The notes under the pieces were generated by a model, which worked only from the letters and a program-made list of their open reading frames with translations, was not told where the DNA came from and ran no database searches. Shown here one piece after another: positions 1 to 6,141 of a DNA stretch of 7,556 nt. The position numbers and the translations under genes are program-made. How positions within the stretch are numbered: position 1 is the first letter of the stretch; each line of letters begins with the position of its first letter. The DNA comes from Polaromonas sp. GTDB taxonomy: Bacteria; Pseudomonadota; Gammaproteobacteria; Burkholderiales; Burkholderiaceae_C. Location of the stretch: contig JAJAYS010000019.1 of assembly GCA_026786065.1 (NCBI GenBank), positions 1 to 7,556 on the forward strand, read 5' to 3'.

Positions 1-2
1 AG

Positions 3-251
3 ACGGGGCTGAAGCGGCTGGTGGTGGCGGGCGGCGTCGGTGCCAATGCGGCTCTGCGGGCGCAGCTCAGTGCGGCCGGCCAGCAGCGCGGCATCCGCGT
101 GCATTACCCCGAGCTGTACCTGTGCAGCGACAACGGCGCGATGATCGCGCTGGCCGCGGGAATGCGGTTGCAGGCGGGCTCCGGGAGCGCGCAGGCCAGC
201 TACAGCTTTGACGTCAAGCCGCGCTGGGCGCTGGCCGATGCGCAGTCCTGA
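3..251 (+). CDS. tsaD: tRNA N6-threonylcarbamoyladenosine synthase subunit TsaD, C-terminal 82 residues (5' end outside window)
   Basis: TsaD (formerly Gcp/YgjD) transfers the threonylcarbamoyl group to adenine 37 of ANN-decoding tRNAs, working with TsaB and TsaE in the cytoplasm. Only the last 82 residues are present. The frame is open from the first base of the window and ends at TGA 249-251. The fragment shows the family's C-terminal signatures: a VVAGGVGAN stretch (ASKHA-fold nucleotide-binding region), then [15 protein letters not shown], in which the Asp of the DNG motif corresponds to the metal-ligand Asp near the end of E. coli TsaD. It finishes with FDVKPRW, matching the usual FDVRPRW ending. 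Nothing suggests damage, and the C-terminus is of normal length. No hairpin with a U-tract for rightward transcription is seen after the stop. Identification is firm; only the upstream part is missing. Confidence 0.95.
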   Translation, partial: TGLKRLVVAGGVGANAALRAQLSAAGQQRGIRVHYPELYLCSDNGAMIALAAGMRLQAGSGSAQASYSFDVKPRWALADAQS

Positions 252-364
252 ATTCGCCCAGCCAGCGCAGTCCCGGTCACTGCGTTGATGGCTACGGCGC
301 TAGCGGTCACTGTTCTCTTGGTCGCCGCGCTTGCAGTCACTGCAAATGGCACCCCATTCACAAC
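252..364. other. Convergent intergenic spacer with a 30-bp-spaced motif
   Basis: This lies between the tsaD stop and the leftward hsp20 terminator. It holds three copies of C(G/A)GTCACTG starting at 274, 304 and 334, exactly 30 bp apart. The 30-bp units starting at 274 and 304 agree at 20 of 30 positions by eye; the third shares only the core. An open frame starting at TTG 285 looks hydrophobic (ALAVTVLLVAALAVTA), but it runs through the terminator and antisense to hsp20, so I do not call it a gene. The function of the repeat is unknown. Confidence 0.4.
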
Positions 365-398
365 AAAAAAGCCCGGCAGAACAGGCGTCCGGCCGGGC
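365..398 (-). terminator. Rho-independent terminator of hsp20
   Basis: Read on the - strand, a 7-bp perfect GC stem (GCCCGGC at 398-392 with GCCGGGC at 377-371) closes a 14-base loop and is followed at once by six Ts (370-365). This is a standard intrinsic terminator 36 bases past the hsp20 stop. On the + strand no T-run follows the stem, so it should not stop tsaD transcription efficiently. Confidence 0.85.
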
Positions 399-419
399 CA
401 GGCTGACGCCCGCAGGCGA

Positions 420-446
420 TCACTTCACTTCGGTCACTTCACTTCG
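420..446 (-). repeat. 14-bp tandem duplication across the hsp20 stop codon
   Basis: On the + strand the 13 bases TCACTTCACTTCG occur at 420-432 and again at 434-446, one base apart. This makes a near-perfect 14-bp tandem repeat. The copy at 434-446 encodes the last residues and TGA of the Hsp20 protein; the other copy lies in the 3' untranslated part. The unit is itself built of smaller CACTT repeats, so replication slippage is a simple origin. Confidence 0.8.
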
Positions 447-814
447 ATCTGCCGGGCCTGGCTGACCGGGGCTTTTTTGCCGAGCACCAGCGTCAGCACG
501 CCGGATTCAAGGCTGGCGCGGGTGGCCTCCACGTCGATCTCTTGCGGCAACTCGTAGGCCGCCTTGAACTGGCGCTTGGCCTCGGCTTTGGTTTTGATGC
601 GAACAGCGGTGCCCTCGACCTGAATGTCGAGCTGGTCGCGGCCCACGCCGGGCAAGTCCAGCGTTACCGTCCAGGCCTTTTCGTCTTGCTGGACTTCAAG
701 ATTGCGGCCTGAGCCCGACAGCAGTGCGTCGTTGACGAATCGTTCGAGGCTGCGGTCCAGATTGCGAAAGGCAGGGGCAGCATGGCGGGGGTGAATGGCA
801 GGTACATAAAACAT
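434..814 (-). CDS. Small heat-shock protein, Hsp20/alpha-crystallin family
   Basis: This 126-residue protein would act as an ATP-independent cytoplasmic holdase that keeps unfolding proteins soluble for refolding by DnaK. The N-terminal arm is short (about residues 1-37). The alpha-crystallin domain spans about 38-114, with LDLPGV at 52-57 and the family signature A-x-x-x-(S/N)-G-V-L-T as SLESGVLTLVLGK at 101-113. The tail holds an I-x-V motif (I123-E-V125) of the kind that docks neighbouring subunits in sHSP oligomers. The start is ATG 814-812, because AAGGAG (826-821) sits 6 bases before it. An upstream in-frame start at 940 would put a non-homologous 42-residue arm on the protein and read through this ribosome binding site. 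The gene stands alone, convergent with tsaD and divergent from the aminotransferase. Its own terminator and a sigma32-like box suggest independent heat-induced expression. Confidence 0.93.
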   Translation of the reverse strand: MFYVPAIHPRHAAPAFRNLDRSLERFVNDALLSGSGRNLEVQQDEKAWTVTLDLPGVGRDQLDIQVEGTAVRIKTKAEAKRQFKAAYELPQEIDVEATRASLESGVLTLVLGKKAPVSQARQIEVK

Positions 815-816
815 GG

Positions 817-884
817 CGAACTCCTTGAATAAAATAACGGCTCTGTCTTTGATCGCGGCGCTTCGATACGCTCCGGGGAATCCG
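817..884 (-). promoter_or_regulatory. hsp20 leader with a possible SD-sequestering helix (RNA-thermometer-like)
   Basis: In the - strand RNA the segment GGAGUUCG (824-817), which contains most of the Shine-Dalgarno and ends two bases before AUG, can pair with CGGAUUCC (884-877) further upstream. The result is an 8-bp helix with two G-U wobbles closing a 52-base loop whose 3' part is AU-rich. Imperfect helices over the SD are typical of RNA thermometers, which are common upstream of bacterial sHSP genes. I see no clear ROSE or FourU signature. The pairing is seen directly; the function is inference. Confidence 0.35.
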
Positions 885-911
885 GTGCGCTGCGTGCCTG
901 CCGCTTGCATC

Positions 912-941
912 AAATCTGCGCACGCGCCGCAACTTTTCAAG
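912..941 (-). promoter_or_regulatory. Putative sigma32 (RpoH) promoter of hsp20
   Basis: On the - strand CTTGAAA (941-935) matches the sigma32 -35 consensus exactly. After a 15-base spacer, GCAGATTT (919-912) matches the -10 consensus CCCCATNT at only 4 of 7 informative positions. Transcription would start near 905, giving a leader of roughly 90 bases before the hsp20 ATG. The -35 match and gene identity support it; the weak -10 is the main doubt. Confidence 0.45.
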
Positions 942-993
942 GGCGTTTAAAGGCCTGGAAGCCGAGATAAATCGGTGCGCTGCGCCCTTGAAA
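935..993. repeat. 11-bp perfect inverted repeat carrying two divergent CTTGAAA boxes
   Basis: TTTCAAGGGCG at 935-945 is the exact reverse complement of CGCCCTTGAAA at 983-993, with 37 bases between them. Each arm contains a sigma32-like CTTGAAA box pointing outward, the left one toward hsp20 and the right one toward the aminotransferase. The right box has no convincing -10 at the proper distance. Within the arm at 983-993, CGCCC also pairs with GGGCG at 996-1000 as a small local hairpin. Confidence 0.6.
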
Positions 994-1079
994 TCGGGCG
1001 TGTCGTCGCCACCGGGGCGCTGGCCCGTCACCTCGTTGCCCCGTTGCCCCATTTCTGTTTTTCTACTGTTGGAGGCCCC

Positions 1080-2276
1080 ATGCGCCAGGCTGTTTTGAAT
1101 CTCGAAGAATCCATGATTCGGCAGGTCGCGAACGCCGGGCTCGGCCGCGCCGACGTGCTGAAGTTCTGGTTCGGAGAAAGCGACGAAACAACGCCGGCCA
1201 TCATCCGCGATGCCGCTGCCGCGTCTTTGCGTGACGGTGAAACCTTTTACGCCCACAACCTCGGCCTGCCCGAACTGCGGGAGGCGATTGCGCAGTACGC
1301 CAACGCGCTGCGCAGCGAAGGCGCTGCCGCCATCGGCGCGGAGCGCATCGCCGTCACCTCGGGCGGGGTGAACGCGCTGATGCTGGCCGTGCAGGCGGTA
1401 GTCGAGGCGGGCGACGACGTCGTTTGCGTCACGCCGGTCTGGCCCAACCTGGTCGCGCAACCGACCATCATGGGTGCAAAAGTGCGCTGCGTCAGCCTGC
1501 ATCCGCTGAACGGGCGGTGGCGGCTGGACCTGGCCGAACTGCTGGCCGCGATCACGCCGCAAACCAGATTGCTGATCGTCAATTCGCCGAGCAACCCGAC
1601 CGGATGGACGCTTACGCGGGACGAACAGGCGGCGATCCTCGCGCATTGCCGGGGCACCGGCACCTGGATCCTGGCCGACGAGGTGTATGAGCGGCTGTAC
1701 TTCGAACCGAGTCCAAAAGGCGCGGCGCCGAGTTTTCTGGACCTGGCGATGCCTGAAGACCGGCTGATGGTGGCGCACAGTTTTTCCAAGAGCTTTTTGA
1801 TGACCGGCTGGCGCCTGGGCTGGCTGGTGCTGCCGCCGTCGGCCACCTTGCACCTGGGCAAGCTGATCGAGTTCAACACCTCCTGCGCGCCGGTCTTCGT
1901 TCAGCGCGCCGGGCTGGTTGCGATGCACAACACCCAAACCATCACGCCGCGCATCGTGCAGCACCTGCAGGTTTGCCGCGACACGCTGATCCCGCTGCTA
2001 CAGGCGGCGCCGGGCGTGCAGGTGGCGCCAGCCAGCGGCGGCATGTATGCCTTTTTCAGACTGGCCGATCAGGCCCGCTTTGGCGATTCGCTGGCTACGG
2101 CCAAGCGTCTGGTGGTCGAGGCTGGCCTGGGACTGGCGCCTGGCGACGCCTTCATGGTTCTGCCTGAGCCCGAGGCCAGGGGTTGGCTGCGCTGGTGTTT
2201 TGCCAGCAAGGACCCGGCGCGGCTGGCACAGGGCGTAGAGCGCCTGCGCGGCTGGCTGTCGGGGCGCGGGCTATAA
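1080..2276 (+). CDS. PLP-dependent aminotransferase, class I/II (fold type I), substrate unknown
   Basis: The 398-residue product is of normal size for an aspartate-aminotransferase-like enzyme, which moves an amino group between an amino acid and a 2-oxo acid via pyridoxal phosphate. Landmarks in order are the substrate-side segment [16 protein letters not shown] (about 55-70), the cofactor motif NSPSNPTG (168-175), [10 protein letters not shown] with Asp200 and Tyr203 contacting PLP, and [16 protein letters not shown] (233-248). In the last, Lys237 is the Schiff-base lysine. A C-terminal Arg371 in RWCFAS should bind the substrate alpha-carboxylate. The start is ATG 1080, preceded by GGAGG (1071-1075) at a tight 4-base spacing; ATG 1113 is an alternative with no clear SD. 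The in-frame extension back to 975 is unlikely. All key residues are present, so the enzyme should be active, but the sequence does not reveal the substrate. Its stop codon overlaps a -10 box for the next gene. Confidence 0.9.
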   Translation: MRQAVLNLEESMIRQVANAGLGRADVLKFWFGESDETTPAIIRDAAAASLRDGETFYAHNLGLPELREAIAQYANALRSEGAAAIGAERIAVTSGGVNALMLAVQAVVEAGDDVVCVTPVWPNLVAQPTIMGAKVRCVSLHPLNGRWRLDLAELLAAITPQTRLLIVNSPSNPTGWTLTRDEQAAILAHCRGTGTWILADEVYERLYFEPSPKGAAPSFLDLAMPEDRLMVAHSFSKSFLMTGWRLGWLVLPPSATLHLGKLIEFNTSCAPVFVQRAGLVAMHNTQTITPRIVQHLQVCRDTLIPLLQAAPGVQVAPASGGMYAFFRLADQARFGDSLATAKRLVVEAGLGLAPGDAFMVLPEPEARGWLRWCFASKDPARLAQGVERLRGWLSGRGL

Positions 2277-2277
2277 T
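2272..2277 (+). promoter_or_regulatory. Probable -10 element of the rpsO promoter
   Basis: A perfect TATAAT overlaps the TAA stop of the aminotransferase gene (2274-2276). No good TTGACA-like -35 lies 16-18 bases upstream, where the sequence is GC-rich, and no extended -10 TG is present. A start near 2284 would give rpsO a leader of about 130 bases. It is called from the perfect hexamer and from its place upstream of a strongly expressed ribosomal protein gene. Confidence 0.5.
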
Positions 2278-2314
2278 CCAAGGCTGCGCGAAACCCTTGG
2301 CCTTTGGCTGAAGG
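2278..2314 (+). promoter_or_regulatory. Stacked hairpins in the rpsO leader
   Basis: CCAAGG (2278-2283) pairs with CCTTGG (2295-2300) around an 11-base loop. Directly after it, CCTT (2301-2304) can pair with AAGG (2311-2314). No U-run follows, so this is not an intrinsic terminator for the aminotransferase gene. S15 represses its own translation through leader structures in E. coli and several other bacteria; whether this is such a site cannot be told from sequence alone. The first arm also lies close to the likely transcription start and might be only partly transcribed. Confidence 0.3.
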
Positions 2315-2412
2315 TGGCGCGCAGAACACGGCGAAAGCGGTTCAATCCCGACCATCTTGGGTTTGGAAAAGCTGCTTCGCTCGCAAGTGCTATCAATGCA
2401 GAAGGAAATTTC

Positions 2413-2679
2413 ATGATCGAGAAATCAATCAAGGCCGAGATCGTCAAGGCCAACGCACGCGCTGCCAACGACACCGGCAGCCCCGAAGTTCAAGTTGCGC
2501 TGCTGACCGGCCGCATCAACGAACTGACCCCCCATTTCAAGGCCAACGCCAAAGACCATCACGGTCGCCGCGGCCTGCTCCGCATGGTGAGCCGGCGCCG
2601 CAAGCTGCTCGACTACCTGAAGTCGAAAGACGCTGCCCGCTACACCGCGCTGATTGCCAAACTTGGCTTGCGCAAGTAG
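2413..2679 (+). CDS. rpsO: 30S ribosomal protein S15
   Basis: S15 is a primary 16S rRNA-binding protein that organises the central domain of the small subunit and forms an intersubunit bridge. The 88 residues are the standard bacterial length. The protein carries the family core [21 protein letters not shown], then [29 protein letters not shown], in which the DHHGRRGLL and [10 protein letters not shown] blocks are the rRNA-contacting helix segments, and ends in GLRK. ATG 2413 is chosen because AAGGA (2402-2406) lies 6 bases upstream and the protein then starts as MIEKSIKAE, like other betaproteobacterial S15 proteins. The in-frame start at 2314 would add 33 residues foreign to the family. It is followed by its own terminator and then pnp, the widely conserved rpsO-pnp arrangement. 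Confidence 0.98.
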   Translation: MIEKSIKAEIVKANARAANDTGSPEVQVALLTGRINELTPHFKANAKDHHGRRGLLRMVSRRRKLLDYLKSKDAARYTALIAKLGLRK

Positions 2680-2698
2680 GTCTTGAATCGATTGCGAG

Positions 2699-2732
2699 AC
2701 GCCTGAGTTGGCTTGCCTGACTCAGGCGTTTT
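2699..2732 (+). terminator. Rho-independent terminator after rpsO
   Basis: A perfect 10-bp stem (ACGCCTGAGT at 2699-2708 with ACTCAGGCGT at 2720-2729) encloses an 11-base loop and runs into TTTT (2729-2732). The stem begins 20 bases after the rpsO stop. The U-run is short, so some readthrough into pnp is likely, as seen for the E. coli rpsO terminator. Confidence 0.85.
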
Positions 2733-2743
2733 GCACTTATAAA
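2713..2743 (+). promoter_or_regulatory. Possible pnp promoter overlapping the rpsO terminator
   Basis: TTGCCT (2713-2718) matches the -35 consensus at 4 of 6 positions. TATAAA (2738-2743, or TTATAA at 2737-2742) is a good -10, but the spacer is long at 18-19 bases. Transcription would start near 2750, giving pnp a leader of about 190 bases that includes the large inverted repeat. E. coli also has a separate pnp promoter in the rpsO-pnp spacer. The element is tentative. Confidence 0.35.
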
Positions 2744-2789
2744 ACCCCCTCAACCCTTCGGCGTCGCCAACGCGTCACTGAGCGAATTC

Positions 2790-2886
2790 GGAGTCAGACC
2801 AGACGAATACGCGCTGTGTCATTCCATAAAACCGCATTGCGGCGACGTTTTATGGAATGGCATCGTATTCGGCCAGCCGACACTCC
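2790..2886 (+). promoter_or_regulatory. Large three-tier stem-loop in the pnp leader (possible RNase III autoregulatory site)
   Basis: The spacer can fold into nested perfect helices: GGAGT/ACTCC (2790-2794 with 2882-2886), CGAATACG/CGTATTCG (2804-2811 with 2864-2871), and a 13-bp core (2820-2832 with 2847-2859). Internal loops separate them and the apical loop is 14 bases. The structure ends 52 bases before the pnp ATG. No U-run follows, so it is not a terminator. In E. coli, RNase III cleaves a pnp leader hairpin and PNPase then degrades the freed strand, destabilising its own mRNA. Position and size fit a functional counterpart, but this is inference. Confidence 0.5.
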
Positions 2887-2938
2887 AGGCCCCACGGCGC
2901 AGCCTCATGCAGCCGGTATCAAGCGGAGATAAAAACCC

Positions 2939-5062
2939 ATGAGCATTTTCAATAAAGTCAGCAAATCGTTTCAGTGGGGCCAGCACAAGGTCACGATGGA
3001 AACCGGCGAAATCGCACGCCAGTCCGGCGGTGCGGTGTTGCTCGACATGGACGGCACGGTTGTGCTGGCCACCGTCGTTGCCAAGACCGAAGCCAAGCCC
3101 GGCCAGGATTTTTTCCCGCTGACTGTTGATTACCTTGAAAAGACCTACGCCGCCGGCCGTATCCCCGGCAGCTTTTTCAAGCGTGAAGGCCGCCCGAGCG
3201 AATTTGAAACGCTGACCTCGCGTTTGATCGACCGTCCGATCCGCCCGCTGTTTCCCGAAGGTTTCTTCAACGAAGTGCAGGTCGTCATTCATGTGCTGTC
3301 GCTCAACCCCGAAGTCGAAGGTGACATTCCTGCACTGATCGCATCGAGCGCGGCGCTGGCGATTTCCGGCATCCCGTTTAACGGCCCGATCGGTGCCGCC
3401 CGCGTAGCTTATATCGACGGCCAGTACGTGCTGAATCCGGGCAAGACCCAGTTGCAGACATCGAGCATGGACCTGGTGGTGGCCGGTACCGAAGCTGCCG
3501 TGTTGATGGTCGAGTCCGAAGCCAAACAACTATCCGAAGAAATCATGCTCGCCGCCATCGTGTTTGGCCACGAGCAGGGCAACATCGCTATCAATGCGAT
3601 TCACGAACTCGTTCGTGACGCCGGCAAGCCGGTATGGGACTGGAAGGCGCCTGCGAAAAACGAACCCCTGATAGCCAAAGTAGGCGAGATGGCGCGGGCA
3701 AAGCTGGAAGCGGCCTACCAGATCCGTGCCAAGCAGGCCCGCACCCAGGCCTGCCGGGTCGTTACCTCCCAGGTAATGGCCGCCTTGAAGGCCGACGGCG
3801 CAGCTTTTGACAGCGTGGCCGTCGAAGGCATGCTGTTTGACATTGAAGCCAAGATCGTGCGAAGCCAGATTTTGTCTGGCGAGCCGCGCATCGACGGCCG
3901 CGACACGCGCACCGTGCGCGCTATCGAAATCCGCAACAGCGTGCTGCCGCGCACCCACGGTTCGGCGCTGTTCACGCGGGGCGAAACGCAGGCGCTGGTC
4001 GTCACCACGCTGGGCACCGAGCGTGACGCACAGCGCATCGACGCGCTAAGCGGCGACTACGAAGACCGCTTCATGCTGCACTACAACATGCCCCCGTTCG
4101 CCACTGGCGAAACCGGCCGTGTCGGCTCACCAAAACGCCGCGAAATCGGTCACGGCCGGCTGGCCAAGCGCGCGCTGATCGCCGTGCTGCCAAGCAAGGA
4201 AGAGTTTCCCTACACGATGCGCGTGGTCAGCGAGATCACCGAGTCGAACGGCTCGTCGTCTATGGCCTCGGTCTGCGGCGGCTGCCTGTCGCTGATGGAC
4301 GCTGGCGTGCCAATGAAGGCGCACGTCGCCGGCATTGCGATGGGCCTGATCAAGGAAGACAACCGTTTTGCCGTGTTGACCGACATTCTGGGCGACGAAG
4401 ATCACCTGGGTGACATGGACTTCAAAGTCGCCGGCACCACCTTCGGCATCACCGCGCTGCAGATGGACATCAAAATCCAGGGCATCACCAAAGAGATCAT
4501 GCAGGTCGCGCTGGCTCAGGCCAAGGAAGCCCGCATGCACATTCTGGGCAAGATGCAAGAGGCCATGGGCGCGGCCAAAACCGAGGTGTCGGACTTCGCG
4601 CCGCGCCTGTATGTGATGAAGATCAACCCCGACAAAATCCGTGACGTCATCGGCAAGGGCGGCGCGGTGATTCGCGCGCTGACCGAAGAAACCGGTACGC
4701 AGATCAACATCGAGGAAGACGGCACCATCACGATCGCGTCGAACGACAGCGCCAAGGCCGACGAAGCCAAGCGCCGCATCGCCGAGATCACCGCTGAAGT
4801 CGAAATCGGCAAGGTGTATGAAGGCCCGGTGACGAAGATTCTGGACTTCGGCGCGCTGATCAACCTGCTCCCTGGCAAAGACGGCTTGCTGCACATCAGC
4901 CAGATCGCGCATGAGCGGGTGGAGCGCGTCAGCGACTACCTGAGCGAAGGCCAGATCGTCAAGGTCAAGGTCATGGAGACCGACGAGAAGGGCCGCGTCA
5001 AGCTGTCGATGAAAGTCCTGCTGGACCGCCCGATGCAGGGCCACGACCAGGATCGCCGTTGA
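2939..5062 (+). CDS. pnp: Polyribonucleotide nucleotidyltransferase (PNPase)
   Basis: PNPase is a homotrimeric phosphorolytic 3'-5' exoribonuclease that degrades mRNA alone or within an RNase E degradosome, and can also add tails. The 707 residues match the family length. Domains in order are the first RNase PH core (about 12-143), a helical linker (about 240-320), the catalytic second RNase PH core (about 325-545), a KH RNA-binding domain (about 553-615, with IGKGG at 571-575) and an S1 domain (about 622-692). The active-site residues Asp488, Asp494 and Lys496 lie in [12 protein letters not shown] and correspond to E. coli D486, D492 and K494. The central-channel loop reads [10 protein letters not shown] (79-88), with Lys81 replacing the first Arg of the E. 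coli FFRR loop, a conservative change. ATG 2939 follows GGAG (2925-2928) at a 10-base spacing. The gene looks intact and active. It is preceded by rpsO and a structured leader. Confidence 0.98.
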   Translation: MSIFNKVSKSFQWGQHKVTMETGEIARQSGGAVLLDMDGTVVLATVVAKTEAKPGQDFFPLTVDYLEKTYAAGRIPGSFFKREGRPSEFETLTSRLIDRPIRPLFPEGFFNEVQVVIHVLSLNPEVEGDIPALIASSAALAISGIPFNGPIGAARVAYIDGQYVLNPGKTQLQTSSMDLVVAGTEAAVLMVESEAKQLSEEIMLAAIVFGHEQGNIAINAIHELVRDAGKPVWDWKAPAKNEPLIAKVGEMARAKLEAAYQIRAKQARTQACRVVTSQVMAALKADGAAFDSVAVEGMLFDIEAKIVRSQILSGEPRIDGRDTRTVRAIEIRNSVLPRTHGSALFTRGETQALVVTTLGTERDAQRIDALSGDYEDRFMLHYNMPPFATGETGRVGSPKRREIGHGRLAKRALIAVLPSKEEFPYTMRVVSEITESNGSSSMASVCGGCLSLMDAGVPMKAHVAGIAMGLIKEDNRFAVLTDILGDEDHLGDMDFKVAGTTFGITALQMDIKIQGITKEIMQVALAQAKEARMHILGKMQEAMGAAKTEVSDFAPRLYVMKINPDKIRDVIGKGGAVIRALTEETGTQINIEEDGTITIASNDSAKADEAKRRIAEITAEVEIGKVYEGPVTKILDFGALINLLPGKDGLLHISQIAHERVERVSDYLSEGQIVKVKVMETDEKGRVKLSMKVLLDRPMQGHDQDRR

Positions 5063-5076
5063 GCTCGCGGCTAGTC

Positions 5077-5093
5077 GCTATTAATTTAATAGC
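5077..5093. repeat. AT-rich palindrome, probable Comamonadaceae interspersed repeat
   Basis: GCTATTAATTTAATAGC is a perfect 8-bp inverted repeat around one central base, and it stands out as AT-rich in a GC-rich window. It is followed by TGTTTGCG. From memory, closely similar elements (GCTATTNAATTNAATAGCTG-like) recur in many intergenic regions of Polaromonas, Rhodoferax and Acidovorax. The weak AT stem makes a poor terminator, although it lies just after pnp. The palindrome is seen directly; membership in a repeat family is recall. Confidence 0.6.
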
Positions 5094-5144
5094 TGTTTGC
5101 GTCCGAATTCATTGGTCTGACGGCTTAAGTATCTAAAAAATCGC

Positions 5145-6131
5145 ATGAAATCCATCGAAATCACCGCCTTCGGCAGTCCCGACGTGCTGCAGTTGTGCGA
5201 GCGCCCGGACGCAAAGGCAGGTGCGGGTGAAGTGCTGATTCGGGTTGGGGCCTCCGGCATCAATCGGCCAGATGTGCTGCAGCGCACCGGTAACTACCCG
5301 GTGCCGCCGGGGGCATCGGACATTCCCGGGCTGGAGGTGGCGGGCGAGATTGTTGCGGGGGATACCGCCGCCATCCGTGCCGCCGGTTTCAAGCTCGGCG
5401 ACCGGGTCTGCGCGCTGGTGGCCGGCGGCGGCTATGCCGAGCTGTGCGTCGCGCCGGTGGGTCAATGCCTGCCGGTTCCGGGCTCGCTGACCGACATTGA
5501 AGCGGCGTCGCTGCCCGAAACCTTTTTTACGGTCTGGAGCAATGTCTTCGAGCGCGCGCGTCTGCAGCCGGGCGAGACACTGCTGATCCAGGGCGGATCA
5601 AGCGGCATCGGGGTTACGGCCATTCAATTAGCCAAGGCCAAAGGGGCGACGGTCATCGTCACGGCGGGCAGCGACGAGAAGTGCGCCGCCTGCGTGGCCC
5701 TCGGTGCCGATCATGCGATCAATTACAAGACTGCCGACTTCGAAGCCGAAGTCAAAGTCCTGACCGGTGGCAGGGGCGTCGATGTCGTCCTCGACATGGT
5801 GGCAGGCAGCTACGTCGCGCGCGAAGTCCACTGCCTTGCCGAAGACGGGCGCATCGTCATCATCGCGGTGCAGGGCGGGGTCAAGGCGGAATTCAATGCC
5901 GGGCTGGTTTTACGCAAGCGTTTGAGCATTACTGGCTCAACGCTGCGGCCGCGTTCGCTCGAATTCAAAACAGCGATTGCCCAAGCGTTAAAGGCGCAGG
6001 TCTGGCCGCTGATTGCCAGCGGCGCGATCAGGCCGGTGGTCCACCGCACCTTTGCTGCGGCTGATGCGGCCCAGGCGCATACGCTGATGGAATCGAACCA
6101 GCATATCGGCAAAATCGTGTTGACCTGGTGA
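5145..6131 (+). CDS. NAD(P)H:quinone oxidoreductase, zinc-free MDR family (PIG3/zeta-crystallin-like)
   Basis: This 328-residue medium-chain dehydrogenase/reductase resembles the PIG3 (TP53I3) branch of quinone oxidoreductases, which use NADPH to reduce quinones or related electrophiles. The N-terminal catalytic fold contains [20 protein letters not shown] (37-56) and the family block [10 protein letters not shown] (60-69). The Rossmann dinucleotide-binding turn is GGSSGIG (150-156) within [21 protein letters not shown], followed by [10 protein letters not shown] (185-194). The cysteine-rich lobe of zinc alcohol dehydrogenases is absent. ATG 5145 is required by the conserved MK-I-ITAFGSP start, yet the leader CTAAAAAATCGC shows no real Shine-Dalgarno. 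The gene lies 82 bases after pnp and 10 bases before tpiA, probably heading the tpiA-secG transcript. The physiological substrate is unknown, so no symbol is assigned. Confidence 0.9.
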   Translation: MKSIEITAFGSPDVLQLCERPDAKAGAGEVLIRVGASGINRPDVLQRTGNYPVPPGASDIPGLEVAGEIVAGDTAAIRAAGFKLGDRVCALVAGGGYAELCVAPVGQCLPVPGSLTDIEAASLPETFFTVWSNVFERARLQPGETLLIQGGSSGIGVTAIQLAKAKGATVIVTAGSDEKCAACVALGADHAINYKTADFEAEVKVLTGGRGVDVVLDMVAGSYVAREVHCLAEDGRIVIIAVQGGVKAEFNAGLVLRKRLSITGSTLRPRSLEFKTAIAQALKAQVWPLIASGAIRPVVHRTFAAADAAQAHTLMESNQHIGKIVLTW

Positions 6132-6141
6132 GCCGACCAAC

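Noticed and set aside
274..342. CRISPR-like regular spacing
   Set aside because: Only a 9-bp core is conserved, units are directly adjacent without true spacers, and there are no cas genes. A 30-bp degenerate tandem repeat fits better.
371..398. Bidirectional terminator serving tsaD as well
   Set aside because: On the + strand the stem is followed by CAGGCTGAC, not a U-run, so only leftward termination is supported.
285..557. Open frame starting at TTG with a signal-peptide-like hydrophobic start
   Set aside because: The hydrophobic stretch comes from the 30-bp repeat. The frame then reads through the hsp20 terminator and antisense to hsp20 codons, and there is no SD.
975..1079. Longer N-terminus for the aminotransferase starting at GTG 975
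   Set aside because: The extra 35 residues have no family similarity and would include the inverted-repeat region, while ATG 1080 has a GGAGG just upstream.
696..1964. 422-codon open frame on the - strand opposite the aminotransferase gene
   Set aside because: It is a shadow of GC-rich coding DNA: the protein is rich in Arg, Gln, His and Gly with no recognisable motif. It overlaps the 5' part of hsp20, whereas the + strand frame has all the catalytic motifs of an aminotransferase.
2708..2932. 74-codon Arg-rich open frame between rpsO and pnp
   Set aside because: It begins inside the rpsO terminator stem and crosses both strands of the large inverted repeat. Its composition is not protein-like and no SD is present.
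4127..5044. 305-codon open frame on the - strand inside pnp
   Set aside because: It is fully antisense to an intact pnp, with His/Asp/Ala-rich low-quality composition and no ribosome binding site or family motif.
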